From Nitrosomonas sp. (GTDB lineage Bacteria; Pseudomonadota; Gammaproteobacteria; Burkholderiales; Nitrosomonadaceae), in NCBI GenBank assembly GCA_021604405.1, contig BQJA01000021.1, positions 1 through 41,136 of the forward strand: a stretch of DNA of 41,136 nucleotides. The letters are read 5' to 3'. Shown here piece after piece: positions 1 to 11,156 of the stretch; the stretch's first letter is position 1, and every line of letters begins with the position of its first letter. Made by a program: the position numbers and the translations under genes. The notes beneath the pieces are model-generated. The model ran no database searches and was not told the DNA's origin. It saw only the letters and a list, made by a program, of their open reading frames with translations.

Positions 1-1233
1 ATGACACTGGAAGAAAGCACCGCGCCTTATGCGGCACCACCAATTTTTTTATTGCTCGGTGGTTTCATTATTGCAACGGGTCTTTCCAGGTGGAATTTAC
101 ACCGCAGACTGGCGCTGAATATTCTCGCAAGAGTTGGTGATAGTCCTGCCACGCTTATCGCTGGATTCATGGGCACAACCGCATTAATTTCCATGTGGAT
201 TAGTAATACCGCCAGCACAATCATGATGATTCCTATCGCTATGTCAGTAACTGGCGAAATAATCAAAGAAGGTGCAGATAAGAAACAAGGCTTTCTTTTA
301 TGCTTAATTCTTGGCATTGCTTATTCTGCCAGTATTGGTGGTCTTGGTACAATAATCGGTACACCACCGAATTTGTTTGTCGTGAGTTATATGAAACAGA
401 CATATGGCATCGATATCAGTTTCTTTGACTGGATGTTATTGGGTATTCCTGTTGTTGTGGTAATGGTGTATTGTGCTTGGTGGGTGCTCACAAAGTGGGT
501 CTACCCGCTTGATATGCGCGGAATGCATATTTCCAGGCATGTGATTACCAACGAATTAAATAAACTTGGGGTGCTGACGAAACCAGAAAAACGTACGACC
601 GTTGTTTTTCTGCTGGTTGCCATGGCATGGATTTTACGCGTTCCTATTCAGCAGCACTTCGATATTTTTCTGTGGTTGAATGATGCCATGATTGCTGTGG
701 GTGGTGCGGTACTTATGTTTCTTATTCCGTCCGGAGATGCTCAGGAAAAAGGAACTGCTCTGCTGGATTGGGACAGTGCCAGTAAGATACCGTGGGGTGT
801 GTTGTTGTTATTTGGCGGTGGCTTAAGTCTGGCGGTGGCCATTAAAAATACAGGCCTTGCCGTCTGGATTGGTGCAGGCTTGTCGGATTTTGCCGGTCTT
901 GAGTTGGTTTTCTTTTTGTTTGGGCTTGTTACTTTGGTTATCTTTTTGACTGAGTTGACCAGTAATACTGCGACGACAGCAACTTTATTGCCTATTTTGG
1001 GTGCCTTGGCCGTCACTGGTGGTATAGATCCCATGCTATTATTTGCGCCGACCGCACTTGCTGCAAGTTGTGCTTTTATGCTGCCGGTTGCGACAGCACC
1101 TAACGCCGTTGTTTATGCGACCGGTAGCGTAACCATCTATCAAATGGCAAATGCAGGCTTTAGATTAAATCTTGTCGCGATCGGTGTTGTGACGGTTTTG
1201 TCTTATGTGCTGATTCCAGTTGTATTTGGGTAG
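1..1233 (+). CDS. DASS/SLC13-family anion:sodium symporter, 5'-truncated by window edge
   Basis: Inner-membrane secondary transporter of the divalent anion:Na+ symporter (DASS) family, which typically moves dicarboxylates, sulfate or phosphate. The two family-defining Ser-Asn-Thr motifs are present: SNTASTIMMIPIA near residue 68 and SNTATTATLLPI near residue 322. Hydrophobic segments fill most of the 410 residues. Family members are usually about 450-500 residues, and the sequence here begins just before a membrane helix (PPIFLLLGGFIIATGL), so the true start probably lies upstream of the window and the ATG at position 1 may be internal. The substrate cannot be read from the sequence. The recQ gene follows on the same strand after about 80 bp, without obvious functional link. 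Confidence 0.85.
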   Translation: MTLEESTAPYAAPPIFLLLGGFIIATGLSRWNLHRRLALNILARVGDSPATLIAGFMGTTALISMWISNTASTIMMIPIAMSVTGEIIKEGADKKQGFLLCLILGIAYSASIGGLGTIIGTPPNLFVVSYMKQTYGIDISFFDWMLLGIPVVVVMVYCAWWVLTKWVYPLDMRGMHISRHVITNELNKLGVLTKPEKRTTVVFLLVAMAWILRVPIQQHFDIFLWLNDAMIAVGGAVLMFLIPSGDAQEKGTALLDWDSASKIPWGVLLLFGGGLSLAVAIKNTGLAVWIGAGLSDFAGLELVFFLFGLVTLVIFLTELTSNTATTATLLPILGALAVTGGIDPMLLFAPTALAASCAFMLPVATAPNAVVYATGSVTIYQMANAGFRLNLVAIGVVTVLSYVLIPVVFG

Positions 1234-1312
1234 CGGTTTTCATGAGAAATCTGGGCAAATTTGGCGCGGCCAGATTAGTTGGTAATTAATTGAAAGTTTT
1301 TTTGCTAAATTG

Positions 1313-3115
1313 ATGCACCAGGCGCTCAATATTCTCAATGATATCTTTGGTTATGCTGCATTTCGTGGACAGCAGGCCGAGGTAATTTCACATGTTGCCA
1401 AGGGGCAAGATTGCTTGGTATTAATGCCGACTGGAGGTGGTAAGTCTCTATGTTATCAAATACCCGCATTAATGCGAGAGGGTGTTGCCGTTGTGGTTTC
1501 GCCGCTGATCGCGTTGATGCACAATCAAGTTGCGGCATTGCGCGAAGTCGGCGTGCATGCCGCATTCTTAAATTCATCCTTGTCTCAAGCAGATGCCGCA
1601 ATTGTTGAACGTGACCTGATCGCGGGAGAGTACGATCTGCTCTATGTTGCGCCGGAGCGGTTGTTAACGTCACGGTTTCTTGACCTGTTATCGCGCACGC
1701 CACTTGCGTTATTTGCGATTGATGAAGCGCATTGTGTTTCGCAGTGGGGCCATGATTTTCGTCCGGAATATATTCAGCTCTCGATTTTGCACGAACGCTT
1801 TCCCAGTGTGCCGCGCATTGCCTTGACGGCAACCGCTGATACCGTGACGCGCAAAGAGATTGTTGAACGCCTAGGGCTCGACGGCGCAACACTTTTTATT
1901 TCCAGTTTTGACCGGCCAAATATACGTTACCAGATTGTGGATAAGACAAATGGCAGGGTGCAACTGCTCGATTTTATTCGTGTCGAACATGACGGTGACG
2001 CAGGGATTGTATACTGTTTGTCGCGCAAGAAAGTAGAAGAAACGGCCGCGTGGTTGAAAAACCAGGGTGTGTACGCTATTCCATATCATGCCGGACTCAG
2101 TGCATCGATACGTCGCGAGAATCAAGAAAGATTTTTGCGCGAGGATGGTGTTGTCATGGTTGCGACCATTGCTTTTGGAATGGGAATTGATAAACCGGAT
2201 GTGCGATTTGTCGCGCATCTGGACCTGCCTAAAAGCATAGAAGGATATTATCAAGAAACAGGGCGTGCTGGGCGTGATGGTCAAGCGGCGTCTGCCTGGA
2301 TGGCGTATGGTCTGGGTGATGTGGTGCAGCAGCGACGTATGATTGACAATTCCGAGGCAGACAATAAATTTAAACAAGTTGCTGCCACAAAACTCGATGC
2401 ATTGCTTGCCTTATGCGAGGCGACCACATGCCGCCGTTTGCGTTTATTGCATTATTTCGACGAAACAACCGCAGATATTCCGTGTGGTAATTGTGACATA
2501 TGTCTAAATCCACCGGTTGTCTGGGACGGAACAGTTGTTGCGCAAAAAGCACTGTCTTGTGCTTATCGCACCGGTCAGCGTTTTGGTGCGGGTCATTTAA
2601 TTGATGTGCTGCGAGGAAATAACACCGAACGCGTTCGGCAGTGGGGACATGATAAAGTCAGTACCTTTGGCATCGGCAAGGATCTGGGGGATAATGCGTG
2701 GCGTGCAGTATTTCGGCAATTGGTCGCGCTTGGTTATTTGGTTCCAGATAACGAAGGTCATGGCTCATTGTTTCTTGCCGAATCCAGTCGTACTTTGTTG
2801 AAAGGACAGCAAACCGTTTTATTGCGCCAGCAACCTGAATTTCAGAAGGCTTCAAAGAAACCGCATCAAGTTGATGATTCATTCTCATCTGACCCTGCTG
2901 CACATGGTTTATGGGTGCGTTTACGTGCATGGCGAACTGATGTGGCCAGGACACATGGCGTTCCAGCTTATGTAGTATTTCATGATGCGACTTTGAAAGA
3001 GCTGGTGCGTATTTGCCCGCAGACGGAAGATGAGTTGCGTTTGGTGTCTGGCGTAGGCGCGCATAAACTGGAAAGGTATGGTGAGGATCTAATTGAGATT
3101 CTTCGCGGCATCTAG
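1313..3115 (+). CDS. recQ: ATP-dependent DNA helicase RecQ
   Basis: A 3'-5' DNA helicase of the RecF-type recombination and repair pathway, acting in the cytoplasm. Visible in order: the aromatic-rich entry motif FRGQQ, Walker [14 protein letters not shown] (around residue 40), the DEAH box of motif II, motif [10 protein letters not shown], the second RecA-like domain with the conserved ETGRAGRDG motif, an RQC zinc-binding segment with spaced cysteines (CRRL, CGNCDIC) and a C-terminal HRDC domain from about residue 530. At 600 residues it is full length for the family. I place the start at the ATG at 1313; a TTG immediately precedes it in frame. No operon partner is apparent: 80 bp separate it from the transporter and 262 bp from the porin. 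Confidence 0.96.
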   Translation: MHQALNILNDIFGYAAFRGQQAEVISHVAKGQDCLVLMPTGGGKSLCYQIPALMREGVAVVVSPLIALMHNQVAALREVGVHAAFLNSSLSQADAAIVERDLIAGEYDLLYVAPERLLTSRFLDLLSRTPLALFAIDEAHCVSQWGHDFRPEYIQLSILHERFPSVPRIALTATADTVTRKEIVERLGLDGATLFISSFDRPNIRYQIVDKTNGRVQLLDFIRVEHDGDAGIVYCLSRKKVEETAAWLKNQGVYAIPYHAGLSASIRRENQERFLREDGVVMVATIAFGMGIDKPDVRFVAHLDLPKSIEGYYQETGRAGRDGQAASAWMAYGLGDVVQQRRMIDNSEADNKFKQVAATKLDALLALCEATTCRRLRLLHYFDETTADIPCGNCDICLNPPVVWDGTVVAQKALSCAYRTGQRFGAGHLIDVLRGNNTERVRQWGHDKVSTFGIGKDLGDNAWRAVFRQLVALGYLVPDNEGHGSLFLAESSRTLLKGQQTVLLRQQPEFQKASKKPHQVDDSFSSDPAAHGLWVRLRAWRTDVARTHGVPAYVVFHDATLKELVRICPQTEDELRLVSGVGAHKLERYGEDLIEILRGI

Positions 3116-3377
3116 TATTGATATCAACGGATTGAAGGAATGTGACGATATAAAAACAACGTCTAAATGACATCAATGTTGCGCGTTTACAACACAAATC
3201 TTTTTTGTTCATGAAAAATAGCTAATTTATCTTGCAGCGTGCATGCGGGTTGGGCACAATTTGGCTAACCCTTCTGGTTCGGGAGGTCAGCATCTGAATA
3301 ACGGGGTGCATTCCGCTGGAGTGCAGCAGGCTAAACATGATGACCCCAGTCGATTTAACTTAAAGGAGAACTTCAAC

Positions 3378-4571
3378 ATGAAGAAGAAAATTATTTCGTT
3401 GGCGGTGGCCGGTGCGCTCGCAGCTCCGATGACTGCCATGGCAGATGGAACAAATGTGACATTGTTTGGTAGTGTTCAAGCTGAATATGCGACGATTGAT
3501 ATTGATGGTGTTAGAAACGGTGCTCAGGCTGCCATTGGTGATGAAGCAGGCCGGTCGAGGTTTGGTATGCATATTACTGAACAATTAGGTGGTGGTTTGA
3601 AGGCAAAGGCGCATGTCGAGTATGGTTTTAATACGGGCAGTGGTGACATCGGTATCGCTCGGGAGCGCTGGGTCGGCCTTGCCAATGATGATTGGGGCGA
3701 AGTGAAATTAGGTCGTGTGCAATCACCTTTCAAGGATTTTGCCGGTGGTCAAACCATCGATCCGTTTTCCTATACTACATTACATGCCACGGGTAGTGGT
3801 GCAACAATGTATTCCCCTGCAAATGGCTACGGTGCAGGTGATCAGGGTTTTGTAAACAATGCTGCCCGTTATGATTCGCCGATGGTGGAAGGTTTTGCTT
3901 TTTCAGCATTGTTAATGCCTAGCGATGCCAACAAATTGGATCCAATCACCGGGAATGGTAATCCTGCAAATGCGGGTGGTGAAGATGGTGAATGGGATTT
4001 TCAGGTTGCAGGTAAATACGATTTTCAGTATGACGCATTTGATTTAGGCTTGTTCGGCGGATATTCCCGCGATAACGTCAGTGACGATCAAAAAGCACTC
4101 GGCGGCATCCTAGATGATGAGGAAGTCTGGCGTGGTGGTGCTTCAGTGGGTGTTGGCGATTTCCGTTTAAGCGGCCAATATGAAAACATCAACAATGCAG
4201 TGGGTGCAGCAACTTGTACCACAGCCGCTGCGTTGGGTGCCGTGGGTGATACGACAAACGGTAGTGGTACCGGGCAATGTAATTCTGCTATGAATCTCAA
4301 CGGTGATGGAGAACTCTGGTTTGCTTCTGCTCAATATGCAATTGGCAATACCACGCTGGTAGCACAAGGTGGTAAAGCGCATGCCAGAAACCTGACTGGC
4401 GGTGCAGCAGGTCGTGATGTCTGGAGCTATACTGTCGGTTTGATTCATCAATTAAGCCGTCGGTCAAGATTGTATGGCGGTTATCAACGTGCTGATGTCG
4501 ACAACAATGCGGCTGCTGTACCGAACAACGATCGTAATACCTATACCGTGGGTATACGTCACGATTTCTAA
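3378..4571 (+). CDS. Outer-membrane porin (Gram-negative porin family)
   Basis: A trimeric outer-membrane beta-barrel of the general porin type found in betaproteobacteria. The protein starts with a classical signal peptide (MKKKIISLAVAGALAAPMTAMA, about 22 residues, cleavage after AMA), followed by the first barrel strand DGTNVTLFGSVQAEY. The motifs GGGLKAKAHVEYGF and ERWVGLANDDWGEVKLGRVQ are typical of porin strands 2-4, and the chain ends TVGIRHDF with the terminal Phe needed for BAM-dependent insertion. I chose the ATG at 3378 because of the strong AAGGAG Shine-Dalgarno at 3363-3368 and the signal peptide; a longer reading from 3243 would bury the signal sequence. It is monocistronic: a long leader lies upstream and a strong terminator downstream. 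About 397 residues, normal for the family. Confidence 0.93.
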   Translation: MKKKIISLAVAGALAAPMTAMADGTNVTLFGSVQAEYATIDIDGVRNGAQAAIGDEAGRSRFGMHITEQLGGGLKAKAHVEYGFNTGSGDIGIARERWVGLANDDWGEVKLGRVQSPFKDFAGGQTIDPFSYTTLHATGSGATMYSPANGYGAGDQGFVNNAARYDSPMVEGFAFSALLMPSDANKLDPITGNGNPANAGGEDGEWDFQVAGKYDFQYDAFDLGLFGGYSRDNVSDDQKALGGILDDEEVWRGGASVGVGDFRLSGQYENINNAVGAATCTTAAALGAVGDTTNGSGTGQCNSAMNLNGDGELWFASAQYAIGNTTLVAQGGKAHARNLTGGAAGRDVWSYTVGLIHQLSRRSRLYGGYQRADVDNNAAAVPNNDRNTYTVGIRHDF

Positions 4572-4590
4572 ATGTTCTTGTATTAGAAAA

Positions 4591-4618
4591 AAGGCACCTT
4601 AAGGTGCCTTTTTTTTTG
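4591..4618 (+). terminator. Rho-independent terminator of the porin gene
   Basis: A perfect 8-bp stem (AAGGCACC / GGTGCCTT) with a TTAA loop is followed by an unbroken run of about nine T. It lies 20 bp after the porin stop codon. The palindrome is symmetric, but only the plus-strand side carries the long T-tract. Confidence 0.92.
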
Positions 4619-4757
4619 GCCAGTAAGTTTTAATCAGGCTGAAATATTGATCAATGTGTTGATTGGCATTTGACCTGATTCTGTCTGTCACGTAAAGTTT
4701 GAGTTTGTACTTTTTAAGTATTTAACACATAACAAATTTTAAAAGGGAAATGTCGTC

Positions 4758-5207
4758 ATGAGTATGAAAAAATGGACGGATGAAGAATTGATTTCGACAC
4801 GCAACAAACTTGAGACATGGAATCTTCATCATAAAGCAAAAGGCTGGGGCCCGCGGTTATGGATACTGACGGCGTTAATGGGCGCTTTTGCGATATCAAC
4901 AGGTGTTGTTTTTATTTTTCTTGATGGTATTGATGTGCTCAGCATTATTTTAATTGTACTGGGATCTGTTACTTGTTTTTCTTGGTATCAGAGCGAGAAA
5001 AAAAAGAAAGAAACGATTACATTTCTTGCAGAAGTAAACAGCGAAATTGATCGCCGAGAACGTCGTGAGGAAAAGCCGAAAGCAGAATTAAAATCAAATA
5101 AAAAAGGTGCTGGAATTGAGGGAGCACGAAAAAAAGAATCCGGTGAAAAAAATTCTGGTAAGGAGCAAGCAGAAAAAAACGTGTCAGATCAAAAAACAGT
5201 GGAATAA
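4758..5207 (+). CDS. Small membrane protein with two TM segments and a charged tail
   Basis: Not recognised as a named family. The 149 residues divide into a short polar N-terminus (MSMKKWTDEELISTRNKLE), two hydrophobic helices at about 32-53 (LWILTALMGAFAISTGVVFIF) and 57-75, and a long Lys/Glu-rich C-terminal tail from residue 80 that is probably cytoplasmic and partly coiled or disordered. An AAGGGA Shine-Dalgarno lies about 10 bases before the ATG; a second ATG two codons on is an alternative start. It stands alone between the porin terminator and a 700-bp gene-poor stretch. Its membrane location is inferred from hydrophobicity only, and no function is proposed. Confidence 0.65.
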   Translation: MSMKKWTDEELISTRNKLETWNLHHKAKGWGPRLWILTALMGAFAISTGVVFIFLDGIDVLSIILIVLGSVTCFSWYQSEKKKKETITFLAEVNSEIDRRERREEKPKAELKSNKKGAGIEGARKKESGEKNSGKEQAEKNVSDQKTVE

Positions 5208-5907
5208 TGAGCATCCACTCCGCAGGCAAGAAAAATAAGACGTTGTCTGTAAATTTCTGTCAATTAGTATAAGCCAGCAGAAAATCACTTCTGTTGTGTA
5301 TTTGGTATTAATATAGTCCAAACAGATAATTCGGCATAAATTTCGGTGACTTCGCGTGCTTCGTCCGTCATGCTATCACTCAGTATTGCAGTAGCAATGC
5401 GCTTTGCCCTGAAAAGAACCTTTCTGCTGCGATGAAAAAGCCGTGAGCGGCAGCTATGAATTGATTTTTGACATTATTAGAGCTGGATGAGCCTGGTATT
5501 GGCGTTTCGACGATTTTTTTGCTCCAGTAAGTCTTGTTTTCTGAATAGCATCTGATGCCGCAATTTTAAATTTCTCAAGTATTAAAGAGCGCCAGTGTAA
5601 GTTATCAAGTCGGGTGAGCAGAGGGCAGAAGTATATGGGTTGGTTCCTCACCGGCCATGTCAGAAAAAATCAGCGCTAGTGTCGGTGCCTTACAAAGTAG
5701 TGAGTTTCTTCTCCCCTGTATAGCTGAAATGATTGCGTATTGTATTGATCGCCTGAATCGCAGCGTCCCTTTTCCTGCGAAAACTACTAGCGCGCGATTT
5801 TTGGACAGTTTGGGTAAATGCAGAGGGATAAAATCTGCGGGGCTGGCGGCATTAACCGCAATTTTGAAACTTTTTATCAGGAATTCGCGCGGATTTATTG
5901 CTTGCTT
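5208..5907. other. Gene-poor stretch between the small membrane protein and uvrA
   Basis: No gene is well supported here. Open frames at 5454-5651 (minus) and 5657-5941 (plus, running into uvrA) show no ribosome-binding site or familiar motif. On the minus strand at about 5285-5412 a short stretch reads as plausible protein (MTDEAREVTEIYAELSVW and a few residues either side) before a stop, which could be a decayed gene. Otherwise the region looks like degraded intergenic DNA. Confidence 0.4.
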
Positions 5908-8733
5908 TTACGACGACACGTTGAGCATTGTTTTCAAATAGTGGCCGGTAAAGCTTGCTGTATTGTTAGCAACATTTTCCGGAGGGCCTTCGGCAATTAT
6001 CTGGCCACCGCCATCGCCGCCTTCTGGGCCCAGGTCAATAATCCAGTCAGCTGTTTTAATGACATCAAGATTGTGCTCGATGACGACGACGGTATTGCCA
6101 TGGTCACGCAATCGATGTAACACTTTCAATAATAAATCGATATCCTGAAAATGGAGCCCGGTTGTGGGCTCATCAAGAATGTAAAGAGTGCGGCCGGTAT
6201 CACGTTTGGAAAGTTCCAGGGACAGTTTTACCCGTTGTGCTTCTCCGCCGGATAATGTTGTCGCGGATTGTCCCAGGGTAATGTAGCCCAGACCAACATC
6301 CAGTAGCGTTTGCAGTTTCCGCGCAATGGTTGGAACTGGACTAAAAAAGTCGAAGGCATTCTCTACGGTCATTTGCAGTATTTCGTTAATATTTTTACCC
6401 TTGTACTGGATTTCCAGTGTCTCACGGTTGTAACGTTTCCCATGGCAGACGTCGCAGGTGACATAAATGTCTGGCAGAAAATGCATTTCTACTTTGATAA
6501 CGCCATCTCCCTGACACGCTTCGCAGCGTCCACCTTTAACGTTGAAGGAAAATCTGCCAGGCGCGTAACCGCGTTCGCGCGCCTGCGGGACACCGGCAAA
6601 CAAATCGCGGACAGGCGTAAATAATCCGGTATAAGTAGCAGGGTTAGAGCGGGGCGTACGGCCGATGGGACTCTGGTCTATATTGATGACTTTGTCAAAA
6701 TATGCCAGTCCTTCAATGGACTGATAGGTGGCTGGTTCAGCATTGCTGGCATAAAGGTGGCGTGATACGGCGCGGTAAAGGGTTTGATTAATCAGTGTTG
6801 ATTTTCCGGAGCCGGACACGCCGGTAATACATGTGAATAGGCCAACCGGCAAAGTAAGGTCGATATTTTTTAGGTTATTAGCAGATGCGCCAACAATACG
6901 AAATAAGCGGTCATTTATTGGCTCAGTCCTTTTCTTTGGCAGCATGATGGATAATTTTCCTGAAAGATAGCCGCCTGTTAGTGAATCCGAACATTCTGTG
7001 ATGGCGTGCGGGGCGCCTTGGCTGATGATATGCCCGCCGTGCTCGCCAGCACCCGGCCCCATGTCGACAACATAATCCGCAAGCTGGATAGTATCCTGGT
7101 CATGTTCGACGACGATTACACTGTTGCCAAGATCCCGTAGATGCTTGAGGGTGTCCAGCAAACGTCCATTGTCACGCTGATGCAAACCGATCGATGGCTC
7201 ATCCAGGACATACATAACTCCGGTTAATCCGGAGCCAATCTGACTGGCAAGACGGATACGCTGGGATTCTCCGCCAGATAATGTATCTGCAGAACGAGCC
7301 AGCGTTAAATAATCCAGCCCAACGTTGTTGAGAAATTGCAGGCGATTGGATATCTCTTTAATAATTCGCGCTGCAATAGATTGTTTATGGCCTGCCAGTT
7401 CCATTTCATCAAAAAACTTTTTGGCCTGTTTTAAAGGTAACGCATTAAGTTCGTAAATGGCGCGCGCATTCACGAACACATGACGCGCTTCACAGCATAA
7501 ACGGGTGCCGTCGCATTCCGGACAGGTCCGGGAATTCAGGTACTTGGCTAATTCTTCGCGGACAACCTGGGATTCTGTTTCATGATAACGACGTGTCAGG
7601 TTGGGGATGATTCCTTCAAATGTATGTTTCTGCTGATAGTTACGCTTACTTTCCTTTAAATAAGTAAACGGGATCTTTTCCTTACCGGACCCGTACAGAA
7701 TAATATTTTTTATTTTATCGCTGAGCGCTTCGAACGGCGCTTCCAGATCAAACTCATAATATTCGGCAAGACCTGTCAGCATTTGGAAATAAAAATGGTT
7801 TCGACGGTCCCAGTTTTTAACAGCACCCGAAGCGAGTGACAGATATGGAAAAGCGACAACGCGGGACGGGTCAAAAAAAGTGATTTGTCCGAGGCCGTCA
7901 CATTTACTGCAGGCGCCTAACGGATTATTAAAGGAAAATAAACGCGGTTCCAGTTCCGATAAGGAGTAGCTGCACACAGGACAACTGAATTTTGCTGAAA
8001 AGAGATGCTCATGACCAGTATCCATTTCTACCGCAAGGGCACGGCCATCTGCATGACGCAGAGCTGTTTCAAATGACTCTGCTAACCTTTGCTTGGCGTT
8101 GGGCGAAACTTTTAATCGGTCTACGACGACTTCTATGGTATGTTTTTTTGTTTTATGCAATTTCGGCAATGCGTCGATATCACATACTTCGCCATCTATT
8201 CGTAATCGGACAAAACCTTGTGCGCGTAGCTCATCAAATAAATCTGCTTGTTCGCCTTTACGCTCAACGATGACCGGCGCTAGAATCATTAGCCGCGTAT
8301 TGAGTGGCAATTGCAGCACATGATCGACCATTTGCGAAACGCTTTGCGCAGTTAATGTGATGTTATGATCAGGACAATGCGGATCACCCACGCGCGCAAA
8401 TAGCAGGCGTAAATAATCATTGATTTCTGTGACTGTGCCGACCGTAGAGCGGGGATTATGCGAGGTTGCCTTTTGTTCAATTGCGATGGCGGGGGAAAGT
8501 CCTTCAATTAAGTCAACGTCAGGTTTTTCCATCAACTGTAAGAACTGGCGTGCATAAGCTGACAATGATTCAACGTATCGTCGCTGACCCTCTGCGTATA
8601 GCGTGTCAAATGCAAGTGAGGATTTGCCTGACCCGGAAAGTCCCGTAATCACGATTAACTGATTGCGCGGCAAGTCAAGATTTATGTTTTTAAGGTTGTG
8701 GGTGCGTGCACCACGAATTTTAATAAATTCCAT
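5908..8733 (-). CDS. uvrA: Excinuclease ABC subunit A (UvrA)
   Basis: DNA-damage recognition ATPase of nucleotide excision repair; a UvrA dimer loads UvrB at lesions. The 941 residues match the usual length (about 940). Two ABC ATPase modules are visible: Walker [21 protein letters not shown] near residue 32, signature [12 protein letters not shown] near 487, then a second Walker [19 protein letters not shown] near 640 and signature [15 protein letters not shown] near 830. Zinc-finger cysteine pairs occur as CPVCSYS/CSKCDG and [17 protein letters not shown]. The ATG at 8733 ([16 protein letters not shown]) is the standard start. It is divergent from the MFS gene with a 66-bp intergenic region. 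I could not make out a convincing LexA box there. Confidence 0.97.
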   Translation of the reverse strand: MEFIKIRGARTHNLKNINLDLPRNQLIVITGLSGSGKSSLAFDTLYAEGQRRYVESLSAYARQFLQLMEKPDVDLIEGLSPAIAIEQKATSHNPRSTVGTVTEINDYLRLLFARVGDPHCPDHNITLTAQSVSQMVDHVLQLPLNTRLMILAPVIVERKGEQADLFDELRAQGFVRLRIDGEVCDIDALPKLHKTKKHTIEVVVDRLKVSPNAKQRLAESFETALRHADGRALAVEMDTGHEHLFSAKFSCPVCSYSLSELEPRLFSFNNPLGACSKCDGLGQITFFDPSRVVAFPYLSLASGAVKNWDRRNHFYFQMLTGLAEYYEFDLEAPFEALSDKIKNIILYGSGKEKIPFTYLKESKRNYQQKHTFEGIIPNLTRRYHETESQVVREELAKYLNSRTCPECDGTRLCCEARHVFVNARAIYELNALPLKQAKKFFDEMELAGHKQSIAARIIKEISNRLQFLNNVGLDYLTLARSADTLSGGESQRIRLASQIGSGLTGVMYVLDEPSIGLHQRDNGRLLDTLKHLRDLGNSVIVVEHDQDTIQLADYVVDMGPGAGEHGGHIISQGAPHAITECSDSLTGGYLSGKLSIMLPKKRTEPINDRLFRIVGASANNLKNIDLTLPVGLFTCITGVSGSGKSTLINQTLYRAVSRHLYASNAEPATYQSIEGLAYFDKVINIDQSPIGRTPRSNPATYTGLFTPVRDLFAGVPQARERGYAPGRFSFNVKGGRCEACQGDGVIKVEMHFLPDIYVTCDVCHGKRYNRETLEIQYKGKNINEILQMTVENAFDFFSPVPTIARKLQTLLDVGLGYITLGQSATTLSGGEAQRVKLSLELSKRDTGRTLYILDEPTTGLHFQDIDLLLKVLHRLRDHGNTVVVIEHNLDVIKTADWIIDLGPEGGDGGGQIIAEGPPENVANNTASFTGHYLKTMLNVSS

Positions 8734-8799
8734 TAGCTATCTAATAACGAGTCAACCTGCTAATATACCCAACTTTTTAGAAATCTCACAACCTGATTC

Positions 8800-10185
8800 A
8801 TGTCTGCACTATCATCCTCTGAAAAAATGTCGCCAATCGAATTACGCGCCACAGCCGGACTGGCGGGTGTCTATGGTTTGCGTATGTTCGGTTTGTTTAT
8901 TATTCTGCCGGTATTCGCTTTTTATGCCGAGGATTTACCCGGTGGAAATAGCTATACGCTTGTTGGTATTGCATTGGGTGCATACGGATTGACGCAGGCT
9001 ATTTTGCAAATTCCAATGGGCTGGTTATCAGATCGCATTGGGCGAAAGCCTGTTATTTATTTTGGATTAATCCTTTTTGCCATCGGCAGTTTTATTGCCG
9101 CGACCGCAACAGATATTTACTGGGTAATTTTAGGCCGGATTATCCAGGGAGCAGGGGCAATCTCAGCCGCGGTGATGGCGCTTGCGGCTGACTTGACCCG
9201 CGAAGAACATCGAACCAAAGCCATGGCTACGATTGGTATGACGATCGGTACTGTTTTCGCGCTTTCGCTGATTGCTGCGCCAGCATTAAATCAGGTGATC
9301 GGGGTGCCAGGAATCTTCGCCATGACAGGTTTGTTGGCGTTGCTGGCTATGCTCGTGGTATACAAATTTATTCCAAACCCTATGATCAGTCGTTTTCATT
9401 CAGATACGGAAGCTTCTGCAGGAAGCTTCCGAAATGTGCTGAGTAATACACAATTACTGCGCTTGAACTACGGTATTTTTGCATTACACGCGGTACTGAT
9501 GGCCTTGTGGCTGGTGGTCCCTTTGTCTTTGCGCAGCGCGGGCCTGGAAGCCAATAATCACTGGCATATTTATCTGCCAGTGTTGTTTTTATCCATGATT
9601 TTGATTGTTCCTGCTATTATTTATGGTGAAAAGAAAGCGAAGCTCAAGTCTATATTCGCCGCAGCAGTCGCATTATTGTTGGTCGGGCAGGGCCTGTTGG
9701 CGGTTACGTTTGACTCCATATGGGGTACGGCAATTGCGTTATTGATATTTTTTACGGCATTTAACCTGTTAGAAGCCAGCTTACCGTCGTTGATCTCAAA
9801 AACGGCACCTGTTGGGGCAAAAGGGACAGCGATCGGCGTATACAGCAGCATGCAATTTCTTGGCGCCTTTCTTGGTGCAACAGTCGGTGGCTATTTGTTT
9901 GAGCACTATGGTGTTTATGCATTATATGTATTTTGCGGATTGCTGGTTGCTATATGGCTGGTGTTGGCGATGACAATGCAAGCACCCGCTGCTGTACGTT
10001 CAAAAATGTATCAGGTACCGGAAATGGATGTTGTCACGGCCCATGGATTGTCCCGGGAGCTGGCGGCGTTATCCGGTGTGAATGAGGCGCTGGTACTGGC
10101 AAATGAAAGGGTTGCTTATTTGAAAGTTGACATGCAAGGTTATGATGAAGAGGGAGTGGTTAAATTGCTAGGGGGGAATGCATAA
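8800..10185 (+). CDS. YajR-like major facilitator superfamily transporter
   Basis: Inner-membrane proton-driven MFS exporter. Twelve hydrophobic helices occupy residues about 17-395, with the MFS motif A between helices 2 and 3 (GWLSDRIGRKPVIYFG). After the last helix a soluble tail of about 65 residues (from VPEMDVVTAHGLSREL) resembles the ferredoxin-like YAM domain that sets YajR apart from other drug-efflux MFS proteins. Its length of 461 is close to the 454 of E. coli YajR. The physiological substrate of this subfamily is not established. The stop codon directly abuts the ATG of ssb, so the two genes are almost certainly cotranscribed. The ATG at 8800 has only a weak Shine-Dalgarno. Confidence 0.87.
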   Translation: MSALSSSEKMSPIELRATAGLAGVYGLRMFGLFIILPVFAFYAEDLPGGNSYTLVGIALGAYGLTQAILQIPMGWLSDRIGRKPVIYFGLILFAIGSFIAATATDIYWVILGRIIQGAGAISAAVMALAADLTREEHRTKAMATIGMTIGTVFALSLIAAPALNQVIGVPGIFAMTGLLALLAMLVVYKFIPNPMISRFHSDTEASAGSFRNVLSNTQLLRLNYGIFALHAVLMALWLVVPLSLRSAGLEANNHWHIYLPVLFLSMILIVPAIIYGEKKAKLKSIFAAAVALLLVGQGLLAVTFDSIWGTAIALLIFFTAFNLLEASLPSLISKTAPVGAKGTAIGVYSSMQFLGAFLGATVGGYLFEHYGVYALYVFCGLLVAIWLVLAMTMQAPAAVRSKMYQVPEMDVVTAHGLSRELAALSGVNEALVLANERVAYLKVDMQGYDEEGVVKLLGGNA

Positions 10186-10647
10186 ATGGCATCAGTCAAT
10201 AAAGTGATACTCATTGGTAACTTGGGTAGAGACCCAGAAACTCGCTACATGTCCAATGGTGAAGCTGTCACCAATATTACGGTGGCGACAACGGATACCT
10301 GGAAAGATAGAAACGGTGAAAAACAGGAAAAAACCGAGTGGCACCGCGTTACATTTTACCGAAAACTTGCCGAGATCGCCGGTGAATACCTGAAAAAAGG
10401 CCGCCAGGTGTATATCGAGGGCCGGTTAGAAACCCGTAAATGGACAGATAAATCAGGAAATGAGCGCTATACCACTGAAGTCATTGCATCCGACATGAAG
10501 ATGCTGGGGAGTCGATCTGGCAGCGGCAGCTTTGAAACGAACGCAGCAGTGCCAGGCGGTCCCGCTGCTGGTTCATCGGCTAAGCAGCCGGATTCGACCA
10601 AGAGCGGCAGTGGGTTTGACGATATGGAGGATGATATTCCGTTCTAG
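10186..10647 (+). CDS. ssb: Single-stranded DNA-binding protein
   Basis: Binds ssDNA during replication, recombination and repair and recruits partner proteins through its acidic tail. Residues 1-110 form the OB fold (start [20 protein letters not shown], then [18 protein letters not shown] and the strand [15 protein letters not shown]). A Gly/Ser/Pro-rich linker follows, then the conserved C-terminal hook DDMEDDIPF, which binds partners such as PriA and Exo I. At 153 residues it has normal length. A purine-rich GGGGGGAA Shine-Dalgarno lies inside the last codons of the preceding MFS gene. The uvrA / MFS / ssb arrangement keeps ssb near uvrA, a pairing common in proteobacteria. Confidence 0.97.
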   Translation: MASVNKVILIGNLGRDPETRYMSNGEAVTNITVATTDTWKDRNGEKQEKTEWHRVTFYRKLAEIAGEYLKKGRQVYIEGRLETRKWTDKSGNERYTTEVIASDMKMLGSRSGSGSFETNAAVPGGPAAGSSAKQPDSTKSGSGFDDMEDDIPF

Positions 10648-10683
10648 GCGTTCTGCCGTGTTGGGTAGTATTGGTAAGTAGCG

Positions 10684-10857
10684 TTACTGATGAGCTCGAT
10701 ATTTAAAAAAATTGATATCTGACGAGTGCGCGAATACTAATTTTTTTATGCGACCGCCAACAGCTTCAGCAATTTGACGGAACTCGGCAGCAAGAATATC
10801 TCTTGGGACAATAAATGCCTGGTGGCGCCCATTTTTGTAGTAAACAGTAATCCGCAT
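10684..10857 (-). CDS. Small conserved-looking protein of 57 residues
   Basis: An ORF short enough to be missed by length cut-offs. It begins MRITVYYKNGRHQAFIVPRD and ends NFFKYRAHQ, convergent with ssb. AGGA lies about nine bases before the ATG at 10857. Its composition is protein-like: a likely beta-hairpin at the start, then an amphipathic helix (ILAAEFRQIAEAVGGRIKKL). I do not recognise a family. The next 300 bases upstream (10858-11156) hold nothing else that I can support. Confidence 0.55.
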   Translation of the reverse strand: MRITVYYKNGRHQAFIVPRDILAAEFRQIAEAVGGRIKKLVFAHSSDINFFKYRAHQ

Positions 10858-11156
10858 GATAATATTCCTGGTTATTGTCGTTAGTATTGGTATGTGTCAA
10901 TATTCAACGACAGCAGAAACTTAAACTTTAATTTATATCTCAGGCTGGCGATTCTCGTTACACTTAGTCAGCGGGTGCTTCTGACATCAATAATAACGTG
11001 TTGGCAGGAATAATATACAGGATCAGGTGTCTGTATTTTAAGAAATTGCCGGACAAGGCGCGCTCAGACGGACGTTGCTTTTTAGCTAGGCAGTAAAATC
11101 CAATCAGACATGAAGTGCCAGAGGAGCGTTCGTTATTCTGTTGGATCAGTTACCGC

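Noticed and set aside
5285-5412. Short minus-strand stretch that reads as protein (TDEAREVTEIYAELSVW)
   Set aside because: Too short and without a clear start to annotate as a gene; noted only as a possible decayed gene.
5657-5941. 94-codon plus-strand frame overlapping the end of uvrA
   Set aside because: It overlaps a certain gene by 34 bases, lacks a ribosome-binding site and shows no motif.
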